Position numbers and translations under genes: made by a program. Under the pieces are notes generated by a model. The model did not search any database, was not told the DNA's origin, and was given only the letters and a program-made list of their open reading frames with translations. From the NCBI GenBank assembly GCA_021777685.1, contig JAJYDH010000014.1:1-25657 (forward strand): DNA of 25,657 nt, in the 5' to 3' direction. Shown piece by piece: positions 8,034-14,805 of this stretch. Every line of letters begins with the position of its first letter. Position 1 is the first letter of the stretch. This stretch comes from Planctomycetota bacterium (GTDB taxonomy: Bacteria > Planctomycetota > Planctomycetia > Isosphaerales > Isosphaeraceae).

Positions 8034-8671
8034 GCGCCCGAGCCTCCCGCCCCGTCCGACAACCGTCCGAAGCCCGCCTCGGCCAGCGCCTGGCGATAGT
8101 CCTCGGGGGTGTTCAGGTTCCTGAGCGTGCCCAGGTCCGGGTCGACGGGGCTCAGCATCTCCGGCCCGACGCGGAGCGAAGCTAGCGCTTCGAGGAGGAA
8201 GATCGGCCGGAGCCGGTCCTCCGCGAGCAGGGCCTCGGCCGCCGGCAGGACCGTCCGTCGTCGGTAGAGGCCGGCGAGCGGGTGGAGGTAGCCGCCAACG
8301 TCCGGGACGGCCAGGTCATTCTCGCCGATCAGCTCGACCAGCCTCGACACCCAGGCCGGGCGGAGGAACGGGACATCGGTGGCCGTCGCGTAGGCCAGCT
8401 CGACCCGGTCGGGCAGGGCGGCCAGTCCGGCGGCGAGCCCCTGGAGCGGCCCTCGGTCGGACACGAGATCGCGGACGATCCCGACACCTTCGGGCAGGCC
8501 CGGCACGTCCTGCCCGGGGGCCGCGACGACCACGATCGGCCCGACGACCTCGCCGAGGAGCCGGACGACCCGCTGCAACATCAACTCGGGGCCGAACGGC
8601 AGCCAGGCCTTCGGCCGGCCCATCCTCCGGCTCTGCCCGCCGCAGAGGACCACGGCACCCAGCATGCTCAT
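8030..8671 (-). CDS. mobA: molybdenum cofactor guanylyltransferase
   Basis: The 213-residue protein begins MSMLGAVVLCGGQSRRMGRP with Lys21, the nucleotide-binding LxGGxSxRMGxxK signature of MobA. TDVPFL at about 98-103 supplies the metal-binding Asp of the GT-A-like fold. DRGPLQGLAAGL at about 72-83 is the conserved G-P-L-x-G segment. MobA transfers GMP from GTP to Mo-molybdopterin, giving the guanine dinucleotide form used by DMSO-reductase-family enzymes such as formate dehydrogenase. The ATG at 8671 overlaps the stop of the upstream moeA fusion gene as ATGA, so translation is probably coupled. A longer frame to 8773 exists but lies inside that gene. Third and last of the three molybdenum-cofactor genes here. 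The retained MobA implies that the genome still has at least one MGD enzyme even though the FDH scrap at 307-597 is dead. Confidence 0.93.
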   Translation of the reverse strand: MSMLGAVVLCGGQSRRMGRPKAWLPFGPELMLQRVVRLLGEVVGPIVVVAAPGQDVPGLPEGVGIVRDLVSDRGPLQGLAAGLAALPDRVELAYATATDVPFLRPAWVSRLVELIGENDLAVPDVGGYLHPLAGLYRRRTVLPAAEALLAEDRLRPIFLLEALASLRVGPEMLSPVDPDLGTLRNLNTPEDYRQALAEAGFGRLSDGAGGSGA

Positions 8672-10590
8672 TCCAACCCCCCCTCGATCAGGAGCCAGAG
8701 CCTGACGAGTTCCCGGCGGCTCTCCGGTTCGGCCAGGATCTCCCGGAAGGCGACGACGGCCGGCCGATCCCATCGCGATTCGGGGATCGCGAAGTCGTAC
8801 CGCTCCGCGCAGATCGGGATGAATTTCAGGTCATACGACGCGACGACCGTGTTGATCGCGATCCCCCAGTCGGCCCGGCCCTGGGCGATCGCCGCGGCGA
8901 CCGCGTTGTGCGACCGGGGCTCGACGGCGTGGCCCGGCGGCCGGCGACCCCGGAGCAACTCGTCGATCAGGACCCTCGTGCCGCTCCCCCGGTTCCGGTT
9001 GACCATCCGGCAATCGGGGTCGATCAGGGCGAGCTCGATCGCCTCGCCGGGGCGAAGTCCCTCGAACCGACGGTCTCCCGGCCGGTAGACGAAGCCCTGC
9101 ATCCGCCCGTAACCCGGCACGAGGCCGACCCCTCGCGGCAGGAACGGCCGATTGTACTCCCCGGTCTCGGCGTCGAGCAGGTGGACGCCCGCGACGTCGC
9201 ATTCCCCCCGCCCGGCGGCCAGCAGGCCCCCTTGCGAGCCGACCCAGATCGACTTGACCGAGAAACCTCGCCCCTGGACCCGGCCCAGGAGCCATTCGAG
9301 CCCCGAGCAGTGCGAACCGATGACGACCAGGTCGGCCGGCTCGATGCCCCGGCCGAGCGGGACGACCTCGACCCGCTCGCCCGCTTCGAGGAATTCACGA
9401 TCCCGGGGGATGACCACGAAACCGTCGGCGCGGGCGAACGTCGTCACCGAGCCCGACCCCTTGCCCATCGGGTAGGCGGTCGGCCCTTCGGGGCCTTCGA
9501 CCAGGTTGACGAGCAGGTATTCGGTCCGGCCGACCTCGCTGTTGAACCGCGAGGGCATGAGGGCCGGGAGCGAGTCGCGGCCCTCGGCGCGGAGCCCGGC
9601 CATCCGCCGGATCACCGGGGCGACGAACTCGTGGAAGGTGAAGATGGCCGACGTGGGAAAGCCCGGCAGGACGACCACGGGAGTCGTCCCGACCGCGCCC
9701 AGGCAGATCGGCTTGCCCGGCTTGAGCGCGACGCCGTGCACCACGATCCCGGGCGACCGCCGGGCCAGGACCCGATACGAGAGGTCCCCCATCCCCTTGC
9801 TCGTCCCGCCGCTGAAGATCATCAGGTCGCAGGCCAGTCCCGCCTCGAAGGCCCGTTCCAGATCCGCTTCGACGTCGCCGACGATCCCCAGGCGGACCGG
9901 CTCGCCGCCCAGCTCGCGGACGGCGTCGGCGAGCATCGTCGCGTTGCTGTCGAAGACCGAGGCCGGCGGGAGCGGCCGGCCGGGCTCGATGATCTCGTCG
10001 CCCGTCGAGATGATCGCGACCCGGGGACGCCGGACGACCTTCGCCTCGGATGACCCGATCGCGGCCAGGACGCCCGTCTCGCGCGAGGTCAGTTGGGTCC
10101 CTCCGCGAATGACCAGCTCTCCGGCCGCCATGTCGGTCCCGGCGAAGCTGACGTTCGATCCGGGCGCGACCGGCCTCTGGACCTGGAGGCGATCGTCGAC
10201 GACGCGGGCATGCTCGACCATGACCACCGCGTCGGCCCCCCGAGGGAGCATCGCGCCGGTGGCGATCGGCGTCGCCGTCCCGGGTCCGACGACGATCCTG
10301 GGCTCGAAGCCGGTCGAGACGTCCTCCGGGTTGAACCGGAACAGTCGGGGCGACTCCTCGGAGGCGCCGTAAGTCTCCTCGGCGCGGATCGCATAGCCGT
10401 CGACATTCGAGCGGTCGAAGGCGGGGACGTCGACGCCCGCCTTCACATCTTCCGCGAGCACCCGGCCGAGCAAGCTAGCCAGCGGCACGACCTCGGAAGT
10501 CAGGACGTCCGGGCGGATCGCCGCCCACCAGCGGCGCTCGGCGGTGTCTCGGTCGACCACCTCCAGGAATTGCTCTTGCTCGCGGGGCAT
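8668..10590 (-). CDS. moeA: molybdopterin molybdenumtransferase MoeA fused to a PBP/LysR-substrate-binding-like domain
   Basis: Residues 1 to about 418 are a complete MoeA. The active-site segment FDRSNVDGYAIR is at 58-69. The MoCF domain runs from VVRRPRVAIISTGDE through FSGGTSKGMGD and KPGKPICLG to LPGFPTSA. The small C-terminal barrel ends near 415. Residues 419-640 are a separate domain (ADLVVIGSHCSGLEWLLG ... NRNRGSGTRVLIDELL ... HNAVAAAIAQGRADWGIAI) resembling the PBP-like ligand-binding domain seen in MoeA/LysR-substrate-binding fusions and in molybdate sensors. MoeA inserts Mo into adenylylated molybdopterin. The added domain may bind molybdate, tungstate or another oxyanion, which is inference. 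The gene starts six bases after the stop of the other moeA and overlaps mobA by four bases. An extra, specialised MoeA copy is known in many bacteria and archaea. Confidence 0.92.
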   Translation of the reverse strand: MPREQEQFLEVVDRDTAERRWWAAIRPDVLTSEVVPLASLLGRVLAEDVKAGVDVPAFDRSNVDGYAIRAEETYGASEESPRLFRFNPEDVSTGFEPRIVVGPGTATPIATGAMLPRGADAVVMVEHARVVDDRLQVQRPVAPGSNVSFAGTDMAAGELVIRGGTQLTSRETGVLAAIGSSEAKVVRRPRVAIISTGDEIIEPGRPLPPASVFDSNATMLADAVRELGGEPVRLGIVGDVEADLERAFEAGLACDLMIFSGGTSKGMGDLSYRVLARRSPGIVVHGVALKPGKPICLGAVGTTPVVVLPGFPTSAIFTFHEFVAPVIRRMAGLRAEGRDSLPALMPSRFNSEVGRTEYLLVNLVEGPEGPTAYPMGKGSGSVTTFARADGFVVIPRDREFLEAGERVEVVPLGRGIEPADLVVIGSHCSGLEWLLGRVQGRGFSVKSIWVGSQGGLLAAGRGECDVAGVHLLDAETGEYNRPFLPRGVGLVPGYGRMQGFVYRPGDRRFEGLRPGEAIELALIDPDCRMVNRNRGSGTRVLIDELLRGRRPPGHAVEPRSHNAVAAAIAQGRADWGIAINTVVASYDLKFIPICAERYDFAIPESRWDRPAVVAFREILAEPESRRELVRLWLLIEGGLE

Positions 10591-10596
10591 GGCGGG

Positions 10597-11853
10597 TCAT
10601 CCGTCCTGATCGTAGTGCCAGACCGTGACGCTCGCCCCCTCGGGGTGGCCTTCGAGGTCCGCCGGGATGACCACGAAGCCGTCCGCCCGGGTGGTGCTGG
10701 AGAGGATCGACGCCCCGCTGATCGCGAGCGGCTCGACCCGCCCGTCGACGACCGAGACCCGCGCATAATCGACCCGGCCGACGACCGACGCCAGCTTCCG
10801 GGCCAGGGGCAGGACCCTCGGCCGGTAGGGCCAGCCGGGCGGCCGGCCGCCGAGCCGCCGGACGATCGGCCCGGCGAAGAAGTCGTAGGCGCACAGGCAA
10901 CTGACGGGGTTTCCCGGCAGGAGCACGACCGGGATCGGCCCGAGGAAGCCGAGCCCCGCCGGGCTCGCCGGCCGGATCGCGACGCCGTGGACGGCCAGCT
11001 CGCCCAGCTCGGCGATGAGGCCCGGGGCGTGGTCCTCCGGGCCCGTCGAGCTCCCTCCGGAGATCAGCAGGACATCGGCCGATCTCGCCGCGTCCACGAT
11101 CGCCGAGCGGATCGCCTCGCGGTCGTCGGGCAGGGGTCCGATGACGGCGGGAATCCCGCCGTCGCGGCAGGCCAGGGCCGCCAGCATCGGCGAGTTCGCG
11201 TCGGCGATCCGGCTCCCGTCCGGCCGGATCCCGGCCGGCTGCAATTCGTCTCCGGTCACGATGATCGCGACGACCGGCCGACGCACGACCTCGACCCGAT
11301 CCAGGCCGATCGAGCTGAGGAGGCCGAGGTCCTGCGGCCGGAGGACTCGCCCCGCCGACAGGACGACCGCCCCCCGGGCGATGTCCTCCCCCTCGCGGCC
11401 GACGTGGCGTCCGGGAGGCGTGGGCTCGGAGACGCGGACGATCCTGCCGTCGACCTCGGTTGCCTCGACCCGGACGACCGTATCAGCCCCGGCGGGCAGC
11501 GGCGCCCCGGTCGCGATCTCGGCGGCCTCGCCGGGGCCGACCCGGATCGTGGAGACGGCGCCGGGGCGGACCCGGCCGACGATGGTGAAAGGGATCGGGC
11601 TGTAAGAGTCGGCCCCGAGAGTCTCCTCGCCCCGGACCGCGTAGCCGTCCATCGCCGCGCGGTCGAAGGCCGGGACGGGAGCCTCCGCGACCACCTCCGA
11701 GGCCATAACTCGCCCGGCCGCCGAGCGAGGATCGATCGACTCCAAGCTAAGCCGGCCGACCCGTCGATCGATGAGCGCCAGAACGGCCTCGACGGACGTC
11801 CTCGACCGGAAGCCGCGCATCCGGGGGTCGTGGAACGGCCGCGCGGGTTCCAT
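10597..11853 (-). CDS. moeA: molybdopterin molybdenumtransferase MoeA, stand-alone copy
   Basis: The 418-residue protein is a normal-length MoeA. FDRAAMDGYAVR at 63-74 contains the catalytic Asp. VVRRPVVAIIVTGDEL begins the MoCF domain, followed by SGGSSTGPEDHAP and LPGNPVSCL. The last 70 residues form the C-terminal barrel. It catalyses molybdate insertion into molybdopterin-AMP, usually with MogA/MoaB, which are absent from this window. The start at 11853 is three bases after the stop of the ChuX/HutX-like gene and has GAGG eight bases upstream. An internal Met12 (RMRGFRSRTSVEAV) would also give a family-like N-terminus and cannot be excluded. Having two MoeA paralogues side by side, one with the PBP-like domain, suggests division of labour, for example between metals or between cofactor types (inference). 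Confidence 0.93.
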   Translation of the reverse strand: MEPARPFHDPRMRGFRSRTSVEAVLALIDRRVGRLSLESIDPRSAAGRVMASEVVAEAPVPAFDRAAMDGYAVRGEETLGADSYSPIPFTIVGRVRPGAVSTIRVGPGEAAEIATGAPLPAGADTVVRVEATEVDGRIVRVSEPTPPGRHVGREGEDIARGAVVLSAGRVLRPQDLGLLSSIGLDRVEVVRRPVVAIIVTGDELQPAGIRPDGSRIADANSPMLAALACRDGGIPAVIGPLPDDREAIRSAIVDAARSADVLLISGGSSTGPEDHAPGLIAELGELAVHGVAIRPASPAGLGFLGPIPVVLLPGNPVSCLCAYDFFAGPIVRRLGGRPPGWPYRPRVLPLARKLASVVGRVDYARVSVVDGRVEPLAISGASILSSTTRADGFVVIPADLEGHPEGASVTVWHYDQDG

Positions 11854-11856
11854 CGG

Positions 11857-12390
11857 TCAGCCCTCGGCGAACCGGGCGGTCAGGTCCTGGAACGCCTCGA
11901 CCCGGGCGGCCGGGACGTTCGGGAAATCCTCCCAGAGAAACGCCTTGAACGCAGCGTCGCCGGCCCTGTCGAAGAACTGGAACGAGTGGGTCACGAAGTC
12001 GGAGTCGTGGCCGATCTTGCGGACCGAGTAGATCGTCCCGATCTCGGCGTGGAGGATGTGCATGTCCAGGGTGTCGGTCTGGACGTTGAAGAACGGGCCT
12101 GTCTCGCTGAATCCGCCGAATTCCCCGACCGACTCGATCACCGCCGCCCGGCTCCGGACGAAGACGCGCATCACCCCGAGTCCCGGCAGGGCGTCCATCA
12201 GCTCGCGGAAGACGCCATCGCGGAGCCGGACGATCGGCCACTGGCCGACGAGGGCGTCGACGACCACCCGTTCCGGCACGGCGAACTTCCGGGCCGCCAT
12301 CATCGTCATCCGCGAGGGGTCCTCGCGGAAATATCCTCGGATCGACTCGGCGGGATCGGCCGGGGCGTCGGGGTGGACTTCGGTGTTCAT
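11857..12390 (-). CDS. ChuX/HutX-like heme-utilisation family protein
   Basis: The 177-residue protein follows the ChuX/HutX plan. An N-terminal helical part (ESIRGYFREDPSRMTMMAAR, then VPERVVVDALVG) leads into WPIVRL and FRELMDALPGLGVMRVFVRS. Then comes the strand-rich core FFNVQTDTLDMHILHAEI at about 100-117 and HSFQFFDRAGDAAFKAFLWE at about 135-154. In the family this core binds heme in the cytoplasm and hands it on or degrades it. No signal peptide is present. No hutZ, heme receptor or TonB gene is nearby. Instead it is the first gene of the molybdenum-cofactor unit, three bases before moeA, so it is likely cotranscribed. It follows the epimerase gene by 119 bp. AGGA nine bases before ATG 12390 is the ribosome site. 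The family assignment is by recognition of pattern; the substrate (heme or not) is open. Confidence 0.72.
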   Translation of the reverse strand: MNTEVHPDAPADPAESIRGYFREDPSRMTMMAARKFAVPERVVVDALVGQWPIVRLRDGVFRELMDALPGLGVMRVFVRSRAAVIESVGEFGGFSETGPFFNVQTDTLDMHILHAEIGTIYSVRKIGHDSDFVTHSFQFFDRAGDAAFKAFLWEDFPNVPAARVEAFQDLTARFAEG

Positions 12391-12509
12391 CGGCAGGATT
12401 CCTGGACGCTCGCGATCGGCGGGGCCCTCCGACGCATCCGATCATCGGCGGGCGACCGGCCAGGTTCCAGGATACCCGAAAACCGGACGGATCGGGAGAC
12501 TCCGCGCCT

Positions 12510-13490
12510 TCAGTCCCTCCGGTCACCCCGCCCGGTCGTCTGCTCGGCCAGGACGTCGGCGAGGATCTGGTCGAGCCCCCGGGTCGGCTGGTAGCCGATC
12601 GTTCGGCGGATCTTGGCCAGGTCGGGGACGCGCCGGGACATGTCCTCGAAGCCGGCCGTGTAAGCCTGGCTGTAGGGGACGAGGCGGATCGGGCTCTTCG
12701 AGCCGGTCAGGGCCCGGACCCGCTCGGCGAGCTGGAGGATCGTCACCTCTTCGGCGTTGCCGATGTTGAAGACGTCCCCGCGAGCCTCGGGGGTTTTCAT
12801 CAGCTTCACAAGCGCCCCGACGACGTCGGCGACGTGGGCGAAGCACCGGGTCTGGGTGCCGTCGCCGAAGACGGTGATCGGCTCGCCCGCCAGCCCCTGC
12901 TCGATGAACCGGGGGATCACCATCCCGTAGCGGCCGGTCTGGCGAGGGCCTACCGTGTTGAACAGCCGGGCGATCACCACCGGCAGCCTCGACTCGTTCC
13001 AGTGGGCCATCGCCAGGAACTCGTCGAGGGCCTTGGCGCAGGCGTAGGCCCAGCGGCGGGTGGTGGTCGGGCCGATCACGCAATCGTCCCCCTCCGCGAA
13101 GGGGATCTTCTCGCTCTTGCCGTAGACCTCGCTCGTCGACGTCAGCAGGACCGGCCGGCGATATCGGGCGCACGACCGGAGCACGGTGTCGGTCCCGCCG
13201 ACGATGGTCTCGATCGTCTTGACCGGCTGGTCGACGACGAGCTTCACACCCACGGCGCTGGCCAGGTGGAAGACGGCATCCGACTCGGTCACGCACCGCT
13301 CGACGATGGCCGGGTCGGTGACGCTGGCGACCCGCAGCTCGAAGCCGGGCCGACCTTCCAGGTGCGCGATGTTCTCGAACCGGCCGGTGCTCAGGTCGTC
13401 GAGGACCAGCACGCGATGCCCCTCGGCCAGGAGCCGCTCCGACAGGTGGCTGCCGATGAATCCCGCCCCGCCCGTGACCAGATACGTCAT
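12510..13490 (-). CDS. NAD-dependent epimerase/dehydratase (extended SDR, nucleotide-sugar type)
   Basis: The 326-residue protein begins MTYLVTGGAGFIGSHLSERL, with the GGAGFIGS dinucleotide-binding loop at 7-14. TSTSEVYG at 117-124 carries the active-site Ser/Thr region, and Tyr149-x3-Lys153 (WAYACAKALDEF) is the catalytic pair. ARLFNTVGPRQ and NIGNAEEVTILQLA fit nucleotide-sugar epimerases, dehydratases and UDP-glucuronate decarboxylases of cell-surface sugar pathways. The exact substrate is not clear from sequence. I chose ATG 13490 because GAGG lies six bases upstream and the Rossmann fold starts there; the longer frame to 13637 runs through the preceding gene. It begins eight bases after the stop of the small membrane protein, so it probably shares its transcript. 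No glycosyltransferase is nearby. Confidence 0.9.
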   Translation of the reverse strand: MTYLVTGGAGFIGSHLSERLLAEGHRVLVLDDLSTGRFENIAHLEGRPGFELRVASVTDPAIVERCVTESDAVFHLASAVGVKLVVDQPVKTIETIVGGTDTVLRSCARYRRPVLLTSTSEVYGKSEKIPFAEGDDCVIGPTTTRRWAYACAKALDEFLAMAHWNESRLPVVIARLFNTVGPRQTGRYGMVIPRFIEQGLAGEPITVFGDGTQTRCFAHVADVVGALVKLMKTPEARGDVFNIGNAEEVTILQLAERVRALTGSKSPIRLVPYSQAYTAGFEDMSRRVPDLAKIRRTIGYQPTRGLDQILADVLAEQTTGRGDRRD

Positions 13491-13498
13491 GCCAAACC

Positions 13499-13843
13499 TC
13501 AATCCGCCCAGAAGAGCCAGCGGGGGAGCTGGAGGACCGAACCCTTGTGCGCACCGTCGGCGACCCGGACCTCGACCTGTCGCCGCTGATCCCACCGGGA
13601 TTCGGGCGAGGGGGCGAGGTCTCGGACGACGACGCACTTCGTCCCCCGGGTGTAAGCCGCCTCGCCGGACACGTCGAAGGTCAGATAGTCGCTCCTCAAG
13701 GTGACTTCCTGGCCGCTCGCGAGCGGGGACGAGCGGGGCTTCGAATCGAAGACCCCGCGCAGGACCCAGAATCCCGCCGCCGCGGCGACGACCAGGAGCA
13801 CAAGCCCGAGGAGGGAATACCGCCAGATGATCCGTCTCGTCAC
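13499..13843 (-). CDS. small single-pass membrane protein, function unknown
   Basis: The 114-residue product starts with GTG at 13843, which overlaps the HNH gene stop as GTGA. Residues 1-8 (MTRRIIWR) are basic and are followed by a hydrophobic helix, YSLLGLVLLVVAAAAGFWVL, at about 9-28: an N-in, C-out single-pass anchor or uncleaved signal. The outer part of about 85 residues is predicted beta-rich (QEVTLRSDYLTFDVSGEAAY, then RQVEVRVADGAHKGSVLQLP, ending WLFWAD) and resembles a small barrel, but I do not recognise a family. GAGG lies nine bases before the GTG. A longer in-frame start at 13942 would lie inside the HNH gene and is unlikely. Tight coupling to the HNH and epimerase genes suggests one operon. 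Confidence 0.72.
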   Translation of the reverse strand: MTRRIIWRYSLLGLVLLVVAAAAGFWVLRGVFDSKPRSSPLASGQEVTLRSDYLTFDVSGEAAYTRGTKCVVVRDLAPSPESRWDQRRQVEVRVADGAHKGSVLQLPRWLFWAD

Positions 13844-14445
13844 CGTCCCGCGTCCTCGATCGGCACGTTCCAGTACGCCTCGCTGAGGAATCGCGACCAG
13901 CTCGCGATCCGGACCGTGGAGTTGTCGTAGAACGGCTTCCACGCGGGGCGGATGGGCGTCTTGCGGAGCTTCATGTGGGCCTGTTCCGGCGTCCGGTTGG
14001 CCTTCTTGGCGTTGCAGGCGACGCAGGCGAGCACGCAGTTCTCCCAGGTGGTCGCCCCCCCTCGGGACCGGGGCAGGACATGGTCGATGGTCAGCTCCTC
14101 GGTCCCGGGCTGGCAGCCGCAGTACTGGCAGGTCGAGTGGTCCCGCTTGAAGACGTTCCGCCGGCTGAAGGTGACGGCGTTCGAGCGGGGCCGCTCGTGG
14201 TGGACCAGGGTCAGGACCTCGGGGACGCGCATCCGGAACGAGACGGTCCGGATGAACGGCTCGCCGTCCCTCGGCGTCAGCCTCGACCAGTCGGCCCAGG
14301 TGTAGAGACGGAAGTCTTCGGGGTCGACCACGTGGGCCGACTCGTTCCAGAGCATGGTCAACGAGCGGGCCACGGTCGCCACGTTGACGGGCATCCAGTG
14401 GCGGTTGAGCACCAGTGTCGGACGGTCGAGGACGCAGCCCACCAT
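13840..14445 (-). CDS. HNH endonuclease family protein
   Basis: The 201-residue protein has a complete HNH centre. Cys106-x2-Cys109 (CQYC) and Cys141-x2-Cys144 (CVAC) form the structural zinc site. Asp121-His122 (IDHVLPRSRGG) gives the catalytic His, and Trp134-Glu-Asn136 plus Asn145 (CN-x2-K) complete the motif. The N-terminal 100 residues start VLDRPTLVLNRHWMPVNVAT, a conserved lead-in of the chromosomal HNH proteins found in planctomycetes and cyanobacteria. Those are stand-alone genes of unknown biological role rather than intron or restriction enzymes. ATG 14445 has a GGGAG-type ribosome site about seven bases upstream. The longer frame to 14517 crosses the tRNA-like sequence. The gene appears to head the minus-strand block. 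Confidence 0.9.
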   Translation of the reverse strand: MVGCVLDRPTLVLNRHWMPVNVATVARSLTMLWNESAHVVDPEDFRLYTWADWSRLTPRDGEPFIRTVSFRMRVPEVLTLVHHERPRSNAVTFSRRNVFKRDHSTCQYCGCQPGTEELTIDHVLPRSRGGATTWENCVLACVACNAKKANRTPEQAHMKLRKTPIRPAWKPFYDNSTVRIASWSRFLSEAYWNVPIEDAGR

Positions 14446-14468
14446 GCAGGTTCTCCCGAGGGAGCCAA

Positions 14469-14526
14469 GGGGACCGGGGGAATCGAACCCCGCCTGAGTC
14501 GTACTATTACACCACAACCGGGGCCC
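14469..14526 (-). pseudogene. degenerate tRNA-like sequence, possibly a tRNA-Gln remnant without anticodon arm
   Basis: Read on the minus strand, TGTGGTGTAATAGTA at 14516-14502 resembles the D-arm of bacterial tRNA-Gln. GGGGTTCGATTCCCC just downstream (about 14491-14477) is a good T-arm with the invariant TTCGA loop. Only about 13 bases lie between the two arms, too few for an anticodon arm plus variable loop. The outer ends (GGGCCCC and GGTCCCC) pair at only five of seven positions. It cannot be a normal tRNA. It lies 24 bp before the HNH start codon. The alternative is a chance T-arm-like hairpin. Confidence 0.45.
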
Positions 14527-14600
14527 TCGCGTGAGCCTCGACCGGCCGAAACTCGGCGAAATGGCCCCGCCGAAACCAGGAGACCGGCAACGCCGCTCTT

Positions 14601-14683
14601 GTAGGGCGGGTGAGCGGAAGCGAAACCCGCCAGCTCCGGCGGTGTCGCCTCCGGTGGGTTTCGCTTCCGCTCACCCACCCTAC
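14601..14683. repeat. REP pair (REPIN-like) headed by GTAG, with compensating base changes
   Basis: Two inverted copies of a 31-bp unit, GTAGGGYGGGTGAGCGGAAG continuing CGAAACCCRCC, face each other at 14601-14631 and 14653-14683. Within each copy GGYGGGT pairs with ACCCRCC around a 13-base loop. The left copy has C and G at the two variable positions and the right copy has T and A, so both hairpins remain fully paired. GTAG-headed units of this kind are typical of REP sequences mobilised by Y1 (RAYT) transposases. No such transposase gene is in the window. Confidence 0.75.
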
Positions 14684-14805
14684 AGGAGCAGGTCCTCGAA
14701 AGGGCCCGAGTCGGCCCCTCAATGACACCCGGTGACGCGCCCGGGTTCTCGCGGGTAGAGTATTGGCGACCGTCCGGGGCCCCTCTCCAGGCAGGAAGGA
14801 ACGGG

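Noticed and set aside
10093..12594. Open plus-strand frame of 833 codons across moeA and the ChuX-like gene
   Set aside because: Arg/Asp/Pro/Gly-rich antisense of well-supported genes; it spans several genes without a domain.
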